Origin: Paraburkholderia aromaticivorans
Lineage (GTDB): Bacteria > Pseudomonadota > Gammaproteobacteria > Burkholderiales > Burkholderiaceae
Length of the DNA stretch: 64,000 bases
NCBI RefSeq assembly: GCF_012689525.1
Contig: NZ_CP051515.1
Location: 1,178,001-1,242,000, forward strand
Direction: 5' to 3'
Positions within the stretch are counted from its first letter, which is position 1, and every line of letters starts with the position of its first letter. The notes beneath the pieces are model-generated. The model was given only the letters and a program-made list of their open reading frames with translations, was not told the DNA's origin and did no database searches. A program made the translations under genes and the position numbers. Positions 10,201-19,156 of the stretch are shown one piece after another.

Positions 10201-11409
10201 CGCTCGCCGGTGCTGACCGCGTTCGGCGTCGCCGATGCCGGCGCGCTCGCGGTGTATCTCGACCAGCAATCGAGCCGTGCGCTGACGCTCGGCAAGCAGG
10301 CGTCCGTCTATCTGGCCGCGCTCGACACGACTGATGCCGCGTCGCCGCTCGCGCAGCGCTGGCAGTCGATCGTGCGCGATCTCGAACGCTATCGGCTGAA
10401 AAATCCGAACAGCAGTTTGCTGCGGCTGGAGCAGTTCGTCGCGACCGCCGCGGGTGAGCCCGGCGCGGGCAGCTGCATGTCGAAGTTTGCGGGCCGGCCT
10501 GCCGCGAACGGCGCCGACGACTACTTCGCGGCGCTGCATGAGCGTCTTTATGACCGCCTGCTGTCGCGCTGCAGCCAGAGCTTTGTGTACGAGTTGCGTG
10601 AGCAGTGGGACAGCTTCGCGACGGTCTTCAATCAGAGCGTAGCGGGGCGGCCACCCTTCAACGGGGCGAGCTTGATGCGCGTGGCCAACCGGGGCGACGC
10701 CGGCTCGGCGGATTTCGGCGAAGTCGGTCAGATGCTCCGGCGTTACGCGGGCGTGTCGGATACGTTCCGCGCGGCGCGCTCGGGCGGCGGCGTGCAGACC
10801 TCGTTGACGAACGCCTCGGTGCGCCAGTTCATCGACAATTTCGATCAGGTCAGAACGCTGCTCGCGCCGCTCTATCCGGCTGACGACGGTGCGCCGACCG
10901 GCTACGACGTCAACGTCGATTTCCGCGCCAATCGCGGCGCTGAAGTGGCCGCGAACCAGGTGATCGACTGGACCTTGTCGATCGGCTCGCAAAGCGTGTC
11001 GTTGCACGATGCGCCGCATGCGCTGCATTGGGATTACGGCACGCCGGTGTCACTGGTGCTGCGCTTCGCCAAAGACTCGCCGCTCACGGCCGTCAGCGAC
11101 CCGCAGCAGCGCGCGCTGTCCACCGACGGACGCACGCTCACCTGGCAATTCGCAGACCCTTGGGCGTTGCTGTCGTTCATCGCCCGGCAGCGCGTGCCGG
11201 ATGCGAGCCTGCGAGGCGACAGCGCGGCGCAATTGCTCGGCTTCGATTTTCCGCTGGGGACGGCGAGTGCGGCCGATCTCGTCCTGTTGCCGAAGCAGGC
11301 ACGCGGCAGCGTGTTCCTGCGCCTCACGCTGACGCCCGCCGGCAAGAAAACACCCTTGCCGTGGCCTGCCAATTTCCCGGCGCGCGCGCCGGACTGGACC
11401 GCGTTATGA
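7222..11409 (+). CDS. tssM: T6SS inner-membrane protein TssM (IcmF/VasK family), P-loop lacking
   Basis: TssM spans the inner membrane and crosses the periplasm to TssJ. The product is about 1395 residues, longer than typical members of about 1100-1300. It has one N-terminal TM (residues 6-30) and a second near 425-450, then a very large periplasmic region ending in a beta-rich C-terminal domain. The cytoplasmic domain has NEGDDPRPLPIAQSG where ATP-binding homologues carry a GxxxxGKT Walker A, so nucleotide binding is unlikely. ATG 7222 (MLTSN) was chosen over the upstream GTG 7192 because GGGGAG precedes it and the TM begins there. The stop overlaps tssA as ATGA. Confidence 0.9.
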   Translation: MLTSNLFLLSIAVLTLVVCVVLGAVLYFALHGANSKPAPDRKIVRLRSDSLRSAFRQAVELIEGNIASRAERYNIPWIMILNEGDDPRPLPIAQSGVASVLSAESASPAATQGISWHFFDRGIVVDIKAAYLGSPDDDGDEKPWDEFLGLCRNYRQQRPFDSVVITVPAATLLADDTDAQLELVRHAKLAHRRLWLAQNRFAMRFAVYVVVTGCESLTGFAPFARALPETLRASMLGWSSPYDLSTTYSSDWVDTAMHSIMRSVSDASAELFALDAGQMDARQFLLLPSRIEAMSAQLQRYVDELLRASAYHEPFFFRGIYLTGDSSEFAQWSMAQGDESALRRDALPSPAFDEAAAGGVMAYDAGGALQPVRGDSPVGRREPGGPLNELMLQPAFLRDLFEKKIFLEYGLTRPSRSQYLARPVLNRALRWGGIALLGTWGVGLAVATFQLSHRNGELVAALSSLQRDAHDRAAAAQQAQDLPADWYRRKALALIALNQHLKTDSTWTVFMPGSWSPVDDLNARVKERFEREFGEIAVTALEREMYSRVGQLTGESRDPSTGQLIIGDDCAAPAAARSDVHGAPSLAVDDLPQMRALQQYVGSADQLDAALQALQRLQTPSADNAEALRLVVRYALGAELQGSVAGTLPYFYRDPARRGADPTNAADGINLPVIQQALRCSFDKGAQQVDSGLFTDNALLAAERSITEHLNSLSVGTAGAADFTQLTNNYRAVVAGIDTQRDLLASGKGNWLRQPQFSPGSVYERTLAHAAQNRLLGPELAARVRERDDTAFHAFRSEFAVRFDGSDGGLVWLDKDARYAVSPTRLALRDGLSTLLAQPFMTAPRDRAFPELSDGSTIVWDRAQLDQALTLGDVRKRFLTDGLASMPPAILPSIEQALDVQFAQLILDQTAAAATTKPAQGDTDSAAFDASRARLVRIEALLTEMNATAQVEDLDNLMSRDAMAHLKVVDDALTQSELYATRQSVAYDGPRNGRSPVLTAFGVADAGALAVYLDQQSSRALTLGKQASVYLAALDTTDAASPLAQRWQSIVRDLERYRLKNPNSSLLRLEQFVATAAGEPGAGSCMSKFAGRPAANGADDYFAALHERLYDRLLSRCSQSFVYELREQWDSFATVFNQSVAGRPPFNGASLMRVANRGDAGSADFGEVGQMLRRYAGVSDTFRAARSGGGVQTSLTNASVRQFIDNFDQVRTLLAPLYPADDGAPTGYDVNVDFRANRGAEVAANQVIDWTLSIGSQSVSLHDAPHALHWDYGTPVSLVLRFAKDSPLTAVSDPQQRALSTDGRTLTWQFADPWALLSFIARQRVPDASLRGDSAAQLLGFDFPLGTASAADLVLLPKQARGSVFLRLTLTPAGKKTPLPWPANFPARAPDWTAL

Positions 11410-12587
11410 AACTGGTTGAACCGATAGACTTTGCCCCGGCGTTCGACGTCGATTTCGAAGCGCTGCTCGCGCCGGTCGCGGGCGGCAATGATGATGGCGG
11501 CGGCGTTTCGTTGCGTTACGACGCGCTCTATCAGCAGATTCGCGACGCCCGGCATCATGACGACGCGACACTGCCGATGGGCGAATGGGAGCGCCCGCTG
11601 ATCAAGGCCGACTGGAAAGCGGTCGCGGCAATGTGCAGTGGTGCGCTCGGCAGCTGCAGCAAGGATTTTCAGCTTGCCGCATGGCTTTGCGAAGCGTGGA
11701 CGCATCTGCACCGGATCGAAGGATTCGTTGCCGGGACGCATCTGCTTGCCGCGCTCGTCGAACGCTATTGGGATCACGCGTGGCCGCGAATCGAAGAGGG
11801 CGACGCGGACGCGCGCATCGCGTCATTCGTCTGGATGAACGACACGTTTTCCTTGCTGCTGTCACTGCACGTGCCGTTGATGGCGATCGAAGGACGCGAA
11901 CCGTCCACGGTCAATCTCGACGACTGGCAGCGGGTTCTGCAGCTTGCCGAAGACGAAGCGGGTCCCGGCGCCTTGACGCGCGAACTGCTCGCGCAGCATC
12001 TGGCCAAAGGGCGCAACCTTGCGAACCTCATGTCGCTGCATCGGCAGATCGCCGGCGCGCTCGACGCCTGGCGCTCGCTCTCCGCACTGATCGACGAACG
12101 GTTGCACGACGACGGCCCGAATCTGTCGCGTGTGAGCGACGTGCTGGCGCGTCTCGCGCGCGCGGCGACCAGCCTGCTCGGCGACCACGCGTTGCCGCAC
12201 ACGCAGGCTGGCAACATGCAGGATGCGTTCGGCTATCCGCCGGCAGGAGGACAGCCGAACACAGGCGGATTTGCGTCGGCGGTGCAACATCGGGAGGATG
12301 CAATGGAACTTGAGGCGCTCGCTGCCGACTCGCAGCGTGAGATGGCGGAGAAAACCCTGGCGGCGGTTGCGGCATTGCCGGGGCATATCGAGAGCCGCGC
12401 GCAAGCGTACCGGCTGATCGAAATCGTCGCGCGCTACCTCGAAGAAAACGAGCCGCATAGTCCCACGCCGTATCTGCTCAAGCGGGCCGTGGCGTGGGGG
12501 CAAATGCCACTGGCGGATCTGATGCGCGAAATCGTCCGCACCGAGGGCGACATGACGCGCTATCTCGCGCTGCTCGGACTCGAATAG
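11406..12587 (+). CDS. tssA: T6SS protein TssA (ImpA N-terminal family)
   Basis: TssA proteins organise baseplate priming and tail-sheath polymerisation. The 393-residue product has the ImpA N-terminal domain: acidic start, then LRYDALYQQIRDARHHDD and ADWKAVAAMCSGAL at about residues 35-85, then a helical middle. A C-terminal helical region includes ESRAQAYRLIEIVARYLE and SPTPYLLKRAVAWGQMPL, the conserved end of short TssA types. ATG 11406 overlaps the tssM stop; the longer upstream frame is an artefact. It is the last gene of the T6SS block. Confidence 0.9.
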   Translation: MKLVEPIDFAPAFDVDFEALLAPVAGGNDDGGGVSLRYDALYQQIRDARHHDDATLPMGEWERPLIKADWKAVAAMCSGALGSCSKDFQLAAWLCEAWTHLHRIEGFVAGTHLLAALVERYWDHAWPRIEEGDADARIASFVWMNDTFSLLLSLHVPLMAIEGREPSTVNLDDWQRVLQLAEDEAGPGALTRELLAQHLAKGRNLANLMSLHRQIAGALDAWRSLSALIDERLHDDGPNLSRVSDVLARLARAATSLLGDHALPHTQAGNMQDAFGYPPAGGQPNTGGFASAVQHREDAMELEALAADSQREMAEKTLAAVAALPGHIESRAQAYRLIEIVARYLEENEPHSPTPYLLKRAVAWGQMPLADLMREIVRTEGDMTRYLALLGLE

Positions 12588-12990
12588 CGCCATCCGATGC
12601 CGGCCGGTTGGCGCCAGGCCAGTGAACCGGTTTGAATCCGCGGTCAAGTCGCATCTAACATGGCATGCTGGCATTCGCCCAGCATGCCATGATGCCACCG
12701 TCGCGTGGCGATCCCCCTCTGCTTTGCGTGAAAACACGAATCTGTCTGGTCGGACATTTTGTGGTTTTCCCTTATTCTAAAAAATCCGTTTCCCGTTTCC
12801 CGACGCGCTTGCCAAGCCGCTTATAGCGAATAAAGCCCGGGATAATTTATGTGCACTACCGCGCATACTTGGTGCAGCCTGTGCCGTACTGTTGCGTCAG
12901 GGAAAGGACCAATACCGTTAATCGCACATTTCCCTCGTTCGAATCCGCTTGCCTGAGCGGTCAAATAAAACCACGTGACGAGACGTGCCC
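12588..12990 (+). promoter_or_regulatory. Intergenic region between the T6SS and polysaccharide operons
   Basis: No gene was found in these 403 bp. The first part holds a perfect inverted repeat (12659-12691). The second part, from about 12740, is AT-rich (TTATTCTAAAAAAT and GATAATTTATG stretches) and is the likely promoter and leader for the wzc-like gene. I could not choose one -35/-10 pair with confidence. Confidence 0.45.
12659..12691. repeat. Perfect 13-bp inverted repeat (hairpin) after tssA
   Basis: The arms CATGGCATGCTGG and CCAGCATGCCATG pair perfectly around a 7-nt loop, about 70 bp after the tssA stop. There is no T-run, so it is not a classical intrinsic terminator. It could stabilise the 3' end, help Rho-dependent termination, or be a binding site. 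Confidence 0.6.
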
Positions 12991-15234
12991 ATGAAACTCA
13001 AATATCAAGCGTCAGAGGGATTATCCGAACGTAACGACGAATTCGATCCTGGATCGATCATCGATACGTTGATTAATCACCGCAAAATGATTGCCGCTAT
13101 AACAATGGCATTCATTCTGGTGGGCGCGCTGTACGCGTTTTGTGCGACGCCCATCTATCGAGCAAGTATTTCGATCAGGGTCGAGGACAATTCACCGACC
13201 GCGCTGCCGGATTCGAAGGATCTGGTGCGCAATGCGTCGTCGTTGTTCCAGGAGAAGTCCTCGGCCGAAAGCGAAATGCAGATCCTGAGGTCGAAAGCCA
13301 TCGCCATGCAGACGGTGGATTACCTCAAGCTCTACATCGAAGCCGAGCCGAAGCGCTTTCCGCTGCTCGGCGGGCTGATCGCGCGTCACACCGACTCGCG
13401 GATGACGCCCGGACTCTTCGGCTGGGGCGGCTTCGTCTGGGGTGACGAATCGATCAGCGTGGCGACGTTCGAAGTGCCGAGAAAGCAGGAAGGCAACGCG
13501 TACACCGTCACCGCATTGCCCGGCGGCCAGTACCAGTTGCGCGGGCCGGGACTGGAACAGCCGGTCACCGGACGCGTCGGCGTCGACGAGCAATTCGAAA
13601 CCAGCCACGGGCCGGTCAATCTGCTCGTGAGCAAGATCGACGGCGAGAGCGGGGCGGAGTTCAAGCTCACGCGCCACTCGCGTCAGCAGGCCCTCGAACA
13701 GCTGCAAAAGGGCCTCCAGATCGACGAGCAAGGCAACAAGTCGAATGTGCTGGGCGTCATGCTGGAAGGCCGCGACCCGGTTCTCGTGACCAACATCCTC
13801 AACGATATCGGCGCGGTGTATGTGCGCCAGAACGTGAATCAGAAGGGTGCCAACGCCGAGAAGTCGCTGAACTACCTCGAGCAGCAGCTGCCGGGAGCGA
13901 AGCGCCAGATGGAGCAGGCCGAAGAAGCCTATAACACCTATCGCAACAGTCACGGCCTTCTGGATGCGGACGAGGAAAGCCGGCTCATCCTGAGACAGGC
14001 CACTGAAGCGGACTCGCGCCTCTATGACCTCAAGCGTCAACGCCAGGACCTGACCGCTCACTTGACCGCCGAGCACCCGAGCGTGGTGGCCATCGACCAG
14101 CAGATCGCCAGCACCAACAAGTACGTCGAGAGTCTCGCGAGCCGCGTCAAGGCCATGCCGACGGCGGAGCAAGGTGCGCTGCGCCTGATGCGGGACATGC
14201 GCATGAGCTCCGACATGTATGCGGCGTTGCGTAGCAACATCGACACCCTGCGGCTGGTCAAGGCCGGTCAGTCCGCTTCCGTGCAGTTGCTGGATACCGC
14301 GGACGTCCCCGAGCGGCCGGTCAAGCCCGCGAAATCGCTCGTGCTGCTCATCGCAGCGGTGCTGGGGCTGTTCGTCGCTGTCGGGCTGGCTTTCCTGCGT
14401 GATTATCTGTTCAAGGGCGAGGCCGATCCGGAAGAGCTGGAATCGCGCACCGGCCTGACCGTGTACGCGACGATCCCGGTTAGCGACCAGCAGATGCAAC
14501 TGACGCAGAAAATGGCCATCCGCGGCCCGGAGAAACTGGCTCTGGCTTTCCGCTACCCGATGGACCCGGCTGTAGAAGCGCTGCGCACGATGCGCGCATC
14601 GCTGCAATTCGCGCTGAACGGCGAACGCAACAACGTCGTGATGCTCGCGGGGCCGCTGCCGGGAATCGGCAAGTCGTTTCTGTCAGCCAATCTCGGCACC
14701 TTGCTCGCCTCAGGCGGGAAGCGCGTGCTGCTGGTGGACGGCGATTTGCGCCGCGGCCATCTGAACCAGTACTTCGGCTTGCAACGCGGTGCAGGGCTGG
14801 CCGATCTGATCACGGGTGCCCGTTCGCTCGAAGACACGGTGCACAAGGACGTGCTGCCGAATCTCGACGTCCTGCAGTGCGGGGAGTACCCGCACGACCC
14901 GGCCGAACTGTTGTTGAGCAGCAATTTCAGGGCAACCATTCGCGCCGCTTCGGAGCAGTACGACATTGTGTTGCTGGACGCGCCCGCCATCCTTGCGGTG
15001 TCGGATACGGTGACCATGGCGCCCGTCGCCGATTCGATCTTCATGGTCGCGCGTTTCGCCGATACGCGCGCTGGGGAGATCTCGGAATCGGTCAAGCGTC
15101 TGGCGCAAACGGGTTCGAAAGTCGAAGGCATTCTGCTGAACGGATTCAAGGTGAGCCGCGGCAATTACGCTCAGTCGCGCCGGTACGGCGGCTACGCATA
15201 CGACGCTTACTACTCCGATTCGGTCACGAAATAG
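12991..15234 (+). CDS. wzc: Polysaccharide co-polymerase / tyrosine autokinase (Wzc-like)
   Basis: This inner-membrane protein is expected to control chain length and export of a Wzx/Wzy-assembled polysaccharide. A Wzz-type N-terminal domain has TM1 at about residues 33-53 and a periplasmic coiled-coil region with the GNVR-like segment. TM2 at about 450-472 leads into a cytoplasmic BY-kinase. The kinase shows Walker A (GPLPGIGKSFLSANLG, near 552-567), Walker A' (VLLVDGDLRRGHL) and Walker B (IVLLDAPA). The tail holds six tyrosines in the last 24 residues, the autophosphorylation cluster. ATG 12991 is preferred to GTG 12985. A hairpin with a T-run follows the stop, separating it from tviB. No Wza or Wzb gene is adjacent. 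Confidence 0.9.
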   Translation: MKLKYQASEGLSERNDEFDPGSIIDTLINHRKMIAAITMAFILVGALYAFCATPIYRASISIRVEDNSPTALPDSKDLVRNASSLFQEKSSAESEMQILRSKAIAMQTVDYLKLYIEAEPKRFPLLGGLIARHTDSRMTPGLFGWGGFVWGDESISVATFEVPRKQEGNAYTVTALPGGQYQLRGPGLEQPVTGRVGVDEQFETSHGPVNLLVSKIDGESGAEFKLTRHSRQQALEQLQKGLQIDEQGNKSNVLGVMLEGRDPVLVTNILNDIGAVYVRQNVNQKGANAEKSLNYLEQQLPGAKRQMEQAEEAYNTYRNSHGLLDADEESRLILRQATEADSRLYDLKRQRQDLTAHLTAEHPSVVAIDQQIASTNKYVESLASRVKAMPTAEQGALRLMRDMRMSSDMYAALRSNIDTLRLVKAGQSASVQLLDTADVPERPVKPAKSLVLLIAAVLGLFVAVGLAFLRDYLFKGEADPEELESRTGLTVYATIPVSDQQMQLTQKMAIRGPEKLALAFRYPMDPAVEALRTMRASLQFALNGERNNVVMLAGPLPGIGKSFLSANLGTLLASGGKRVLLVDGDLRRGHLNQYFGLQRGAGLADLITGARSLEDTVHKDVLPNLDVLQCGEYPHDPAELLLSSNFRATIRAASEQYDIVLLDAPAILAVSDTVTMAPVADSIFMVARFADTRAGEISESVKRLAQTGSKVEGILLNGFKVSRGNYAQSRRYGGYAYDAYYSDSVTK

Positions 15235-15243
15235 CGCGCGTGG

Positions 15244-15287
15244 CCCCGGGCAAAGGTTCAGTCCTGCTGAATCTTGCCCGGGGTTTT
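15244..15287 (+). terminator. Terminator-like hairpin between wzc and tviB
   Basis: CCCCGGGCAA pairs with TTGCCCGGGG, and the stem extends inward through TTCAG/CTGAA with small mismatches, closing on a short loop. TTTT follows at once. It begins 9 bp after the wzc stop and ends 40 bp before tviB. It could end the wzc transcript or act as an attenuator setting the ratio of wzc to downstream genes. Confidence 0.75.
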
Positions 15288-15326
15288 GACAAAGACGCGA
15301 ATCCATAATAAAGGGGAGCAACAATC

Positions 15327-16604
15327 ATGCATTCGTTAAACGAGCTGAAACTCGCCGTGATCGGTCTGGGCTATGTTGGATTGCCGCTTGCGGTGGAGTT
15401 CAGCAAGCATCGCCCGGTAGTGGGTTTCGACATCAACGGCACCCGCATCTCGGCGTTGCGTGAAGGACGGGACGTCACGCTCGAAGTCTGCAATGAAGAA
15501 CTGGCCGCCGCCACGGGCATGACGTTCACGTCGGACGCGGAAGAGCTGAAAGCCTGCAACGTGTACATCGCAACCGTTCCGACGCCGATCGATGACTACA
15601 AGCGTCCCGATCTCAGGCCCTTGATCGGCGCCAGCGAAACCATCGGCAGAGTGCTGAAAAAGAACGACGTGGTCATCTATGAATCGACCGTCTATCCGGG
15701 GGCGACGGAAGAGGAATGCGTGCCGGTTCTCGAGCGGACCTCGGGGCTGAAATTCAACGTGGATTTCTTTGTCGGCTACAGTCCGGAGCGGATCAATCCC
15801 GGCGACAAGGCGCACCGCGTGACGGATATCCGGAAAGTCACCTCGGGATCGACGCCGGAGATCGCTGAACTCGTCGATCAGCTGTACCGCGAGATCATCG
15901 TCGCGGGCACGCACAAGGCGAGCAGCATTCGCGTCGCCGAGGCGGCCAAGGTCATTGAGAACACGCAGCGCGACGTCAACATCGCGCTGATCAACGAACT
16001 GTCGATCATCTTCAACAAGATGGGAATCGATACGGAGTCGGTCTTGCAGGCAGCCGGAACCAAATGGAACTTTCTGCCCTTCAGACCGGGTCTGGTGGGC
16101 GGGCATTGCATCGGCGTCGATCCGTATTATCTGACGCACAAGGCGCAGGCCATTGGCTATCACCCGGAGATCATCCTCGCCGGCCGGCGCCTGAACGACA
16201 GCATGGGCGGTTATGTCGCGTCGCAACTCGTGAAGGCGTTGACCAAGCGGCAGATCGGCGTCTCCGGTGCCCGCGTGCTGATCATGGGGCTCACATTCAA
16301 AGAGAATTGTCCCGACCTGCGCAACACCCGGGTCGTCGACATCGTTGCCGAGTTGCGGGAGTACGGCGTCGAAGTCGATGTCTACGATCCATGGGTCTCG
16401 AAAGAGGACGCCCGGCGCGAACACAACCTGGACCCCATCGAGCATCCCGCCAAAGGTGTTTACGACGCGACGATTGTGGCCGTCGCGCACCGCCGGTTTC
16501 TGGAACTGGGCGCGGAAGCCATTCGCGTCTTCGGGAAGCCCGAGCATGTGCTGTACGACCTGAAATACCTGCTGCCTCGAGAGGCCAGCGATCTGCGTCT
16601 CTAG
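15327..16604 (+). CDS. tviB: UDP-N-acetylglucosamine 6-dehydrogenase, TviB/WbpA type
   Basis: This 425-residue nucleotide-sugar dehydrogenase should oxidise C6 of UDP-GlcNAc (or UDP-GalNAc) to the uronic acid with NAD+. The Rossmann motif [12 protein letters not shown] is at residues 11-22. The mid-region [18 protein letters not shown] and the catalytic cysteine in [12 protein letters not shown] (Cys261) are intact. The C-terminal domain has [17 protein letters not shown], typical of TviB/WbpA rather than UDP-glucose dehydrogenases. AAGGGGAG precedes the start. With the next gene it forms the Vi-antigen-type pair that makes UDP-GalNAcA. Confidence 0.88.
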   Translation: MHSLNELKLAVIGLGYVGLPLAVEFSKHRPVVGFDINGTRISALREGRDVTLEVCNEELAAATGMTFTSDAEELKACNVYIATVPTPIDDYKRPDLRPLIGASETIGRVLKKNDVVIYESTVYPGATEEECVPVLERTSGLKFNVDFFVGYSPERINPGDKAHRVTDIRKVTSGSTPEIAELVDQLYREIIVAGTHKASSIRVAEAAKVIENTQRDVNIALINELSIIFNKMGIDTESVLQAAGTKWNFLPFRPGLVGGHCIGVDPYYLTHKAQAIGYHPEIILAGRRLNDSMGGYVASQLVKALTKRQIGVSGARVLIMGLTFKENCPDLRNTRVVDIVAELREYGVEVDVYDPWVSKEDARREHNLDPIEHPAKGVYDATIVAVAHRRFLELGAEAIRVFGKPEHVLYDLKYLLPREASDLRL

Positions 16605-16673
16605 CAAATGCCACGCATATCGCACGCTACGCCATCACGACGTGATGGCTTTCTCATCTGATCCGGAGGCACG

Positions 16674-17705
16674 ATGCCCGATCGCTACGACACAATACGG
16701 CAACAACTCGCCGGGCACCCGCAGCAGTGGCTGATTACCGGGGTGGCCGGTTTCATCGGTTCGAATCTGCTGGAGGCGCTGCTCAAGCTCGATCAGACCG
16801 TGGTCGGACTCGACAACTTTTCCACCGGCTATCAGCGCAACCTCGACGAAGTACGCTCCGTCGTTTCGCCGGAACAATGGAAGCGCTTCAGATTCATCGA
16901 AGGCGATATCCGGCGTCTGGAAGATTGCGTGAGCGCCGTTCATGGCGTCGATCACGTGCTGCATGAGGCGGCGCTGGGTTCGGTGCCGCGGTCGGTGGTC
17001 GACCCGATCGCGACCCACGAAGTGAACATCAGCGGCTTCCTCAATATGCTCGTGGCCGCGCGCGATGCGCAAGTGTCGAGCTTCACGTATGCCGCGTCGA
17101 GCTCGACGTATGGCGACCATCCCGGCTTGCCGAAAGTCGAAGACCAGATCGGGCAGCCGCTTTCACCGTATGCCGTCACCAAGTACGCCAATGAACTGTA
17201 CGCATCGGTGTTTGCTCGTGCCTACGGCTTCAAGACGATCGGCCTGCGCTACTTCAATGCATTCGGCCAGCGCCAGGATCCGGACGGCGCGTATGCCGCG
17301 GTCATTCCCAAATGGACGGCCGCGCTCATTGCCGGCGACGACGTCCTGATCAATGGCGACGGCGAAACCAGCCGGGACTTCTGTTTTGTCGACAACGTGG
17401 TGCAGGCGAACATCCTGGCGGCGATGGCGGATGAGGCGGCAAGGAACGAGGTGTACAACGTCGCCGTCGGCGATCGCACAACCTTGATCCAGCTCTACGA
17501 CGGCTTGCGGGCCGTGCTCACCGACAACGGCGTGCGCTGCGACAAGCGCCCGGTGTTCGGGCCGTTTCGCGCCGGCGATGTCAGACATTCGCAGGCCAAT
17601 GTCGACAAGGCGGAACGGCTGCTGGGCTATGAGAACAGGATTCCCTTCGTCGAAGGCTTGTCCAGAGCGATGCCCTGGTACATCGAATTCGTATCGCAAA
17701 GGTAA
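16674..17705 (+). CDS. tviC: UDP-N-acetylhexosamine(uronate) 4-epimerase, TviC/WbpP type
   Basis: This 343-residue extended SDR should interconvert the gluco and galacto forms of UDP-HexNAc or UDP-HexNAcA. It carries the NAD-binding GVAGFIGSN (residues 23-31), the catalytic serine region AASSSTYGD and the YAVTK catalytic pair. The [12 protein letters not shown] and [16 protein letters not shown] blocks are characteristic of WbpP/TviC/WbgU. A CGGAGG precedes the start. It follows tviB by 70 bp. Confidence 0.88.
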   Translation: MPDRYDTIRQQLAGHPQQWLITGVAGFIGSNLLEALLKLDQTVVGLDNFSTGYQRNLDEVRSVVSPEQWKRFRFIEGDIRRLEDCVSAVHGVDHVLHEAALGSVPRSVVDPIATHEVNISGFLNMLVAARDAQVSSFTYAASSSTYGDHPGLPKVEDQIGQPLSPYAVTKYANELYASVFARAYGFKTIGLRYFNAFGQRQDPDGAYAAVIPKWTAALIAGDDVLINGDGETSRDFCFVDNVVQANILAAMADEAARNEVYNVAVGDRTTLIQLYDGLRAVLTDNGVRCDKRPVFGPFRAGDVRHSQANVDKAERLLGYENRIPFVEGLSRAMPWYIEFVSQR

Positions 17706-17791
17706 TGCCTTCAGGCGCCCAGTCTCACGGGCGCACTTCGGCATGACAGATTCATGCGCAACGCGTCGATTCTTTTAAGGCGGTAACGTCA

Positions 17792-19156
17792 ATGTCTCAC
17801 ATCGCAGGTTGGCGAAACCGTCTTGCGCAGATTCATCCTGACCATAGCCGGATCGCACGCAGTGCGGTCTGGGTTTCCATGTTCGCGCTTATCGGCAAGT
17901 CGGCGGGCGCGCTCAAGGAAATGGCGATCGCGTATCGCTATGGCATCAGCAATGTCGTCGATGCCTATCAGCTCACGCTCACGCTGATCACCTGGCTGCC
18001 GGCAACGCTTGTCGCTGTCCTGAGCGTCGTGCTGGTGCCGGCGCTGGTCGAACTGCGCGCGAGGCCAAAACAGGAGCAAGCGAAGTTTCTCGGCGAACTC
18101 GACGTGATGGCGATTGTCGTCGGCGTGGCGTTCGCGGTCATTCTCTATTTCTCCTGGCCGTATGCGCTCGACCTGATGGCGCGCAACCTGTCGGACCAAA
18201 CCCGCGTGATGTCGCGCCGGATGATGCTCGGCATGGCGCCGGTCGGCATCGTCATGCTGACGATCTGCGTCTATGCCGCACGCCTCCAGGCACGCGAAAA
18301 GCACGTCAACACGCTGCTGGAGTGCGTGCCCGCGGTTGTGTTGCTGGGCTTCGTGCTGGCCTGGCACGATGCAAGCTCCCCCGCGCCGTTGATCTGGGGC
18401 AGCACGCTCGGCTTCGTCCTCCAGGCGGTGCTATTGAGCGTGCTCTCCGGGCGTGCCGACCAGATCCGCGCGCGACTCAGCTTCTCTCTCAGCTCGCCGC
18501 AGTGGCCCCACATGTACCGCGCGGTCGGTGTGTTCATGATCGGCCAGTTCATCATGAGTCTGGCCACGCCGCTGGATCAGTATTTCGTGGCCGGTCTCGG
18601 CGACGGCAACATCGCGACGCTCGGCTATGCAAGCCGCGTGCTCGGCCTGATCGTCAGCATGGGCGCGGTGGCGATCAGCAGGGCGACCTTGCCGGTTTTA
18701 TCGGAGCTGTTGAGTGCAGGAGATAACGTTCGTGCCCGAAGCATCGCGCTAAAGTGGTCGCTGTTCATGCTGGCGATCAGCGGCGTGGTGGTGGTGGTGG
18801 CGTGGCTTCTCGCGCCGATGGTCGTGAAGCTGCTATTTCAGCGCGGCGCCTTTAGCGCGGCCGATACGGTGGCGGTGTCCAGCCTGTTTCGCTGGGGATT
18901 GATTCAGATTCCTTTCTATTTCTCGGTACTGGTGCTGGTTCAGCTTTTCGCGAGCCAAGGTCGCTTTAAAGCCATGGCAGGCATCGCGGTCGTGAACTTT
19001 GCTGTAAAGGCAGTTGCAAATTTCTTCCTGATTCGATGGTTTGGCATCACGGGGGTCGTTCTTGCAACCGGCGTCATGGGCGCCAGTTCGTTCGTATGCT
19101 ATCTGTCTCTCACGCTGTCGAACCGGTCATTAAAGAATAAGGCAGGTCCGTTATGA
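17792..19156 (+). CDS. Lipid-linked oligosaccharide flippase (Wzx/MurJ-like, MOP superfamily)
   Basis: This 454-residue integral membrane protein has about 12-14 hydrophobic segments and the MurJ/MviN-like blocks PATLVAVLSVVLVPALVEL and VVKLLFQRGAFSAADT. It should flip the undecaprenyl-diphosphate-linked repeat unit to the periplasmic face for polymerisation. It sits inside the polysaccharide locus and overlaps a glycosyltransferase gene by 4 bp. Both facts argue for a Wzx role rather than peptidoglycan lipid II flipping, though the sequence is closer to MurJ-like than to classical Wzx proteins. AAGG lies upstream of ATG 17792. Confidence 0.8.
   Translation: MSHIAGWRNRLAQIHPDHSRIARSAVWVSMFALIGKSAGALKEMAIAYRYGISNVVDAYQLTLTLITWLPATLVAVLSVVLVPALVELRARPKQEQAKFLGELDVMAIVVGVAFAVILYFSWPYALDLMARNLSDQTRVMSRRMMLGMAPVGIVMLTICVYAARLQAREKHVNTLLECVPAVVLLGFVLAWHDASSPAPLIWGSTLGFVLQAVLLSVLSGRADQIRARLSFSLSSPQWPHMYRAVGVFMIGQFIMSLATPLDQYFVAGLGDGNIATLGYASRVLGLIVSMGAVAISRATLPVLSELLSAGDNVRARSIALKWSLFMLAISGVVVVVAWLLAPMVVKLLFQRGAFSAADTVAVSSLFRWGLIQIPFYFSVLVLVQLFASQGRFKAMAGIAVVNFAVKAVANFFLIRWFGITGVVLATGVMGASSFVCYLSLTLSNRSLKNKAGPL

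Noticed and set aside
8761..11028. Long minus-strand open frame opposite tssM (755 codons)
   Set aside because: High third-position GC opens the antisense frame. It is Arg/His-rich low-quality protein without family features, and tssM on the plus strand is certain.
12659..12691. Attachment site or IS end suggested by the perfect inverted repeat
   Set aside because: There is no second copy, target duplication or transposase gene in the window; a simple hairpin explains it.
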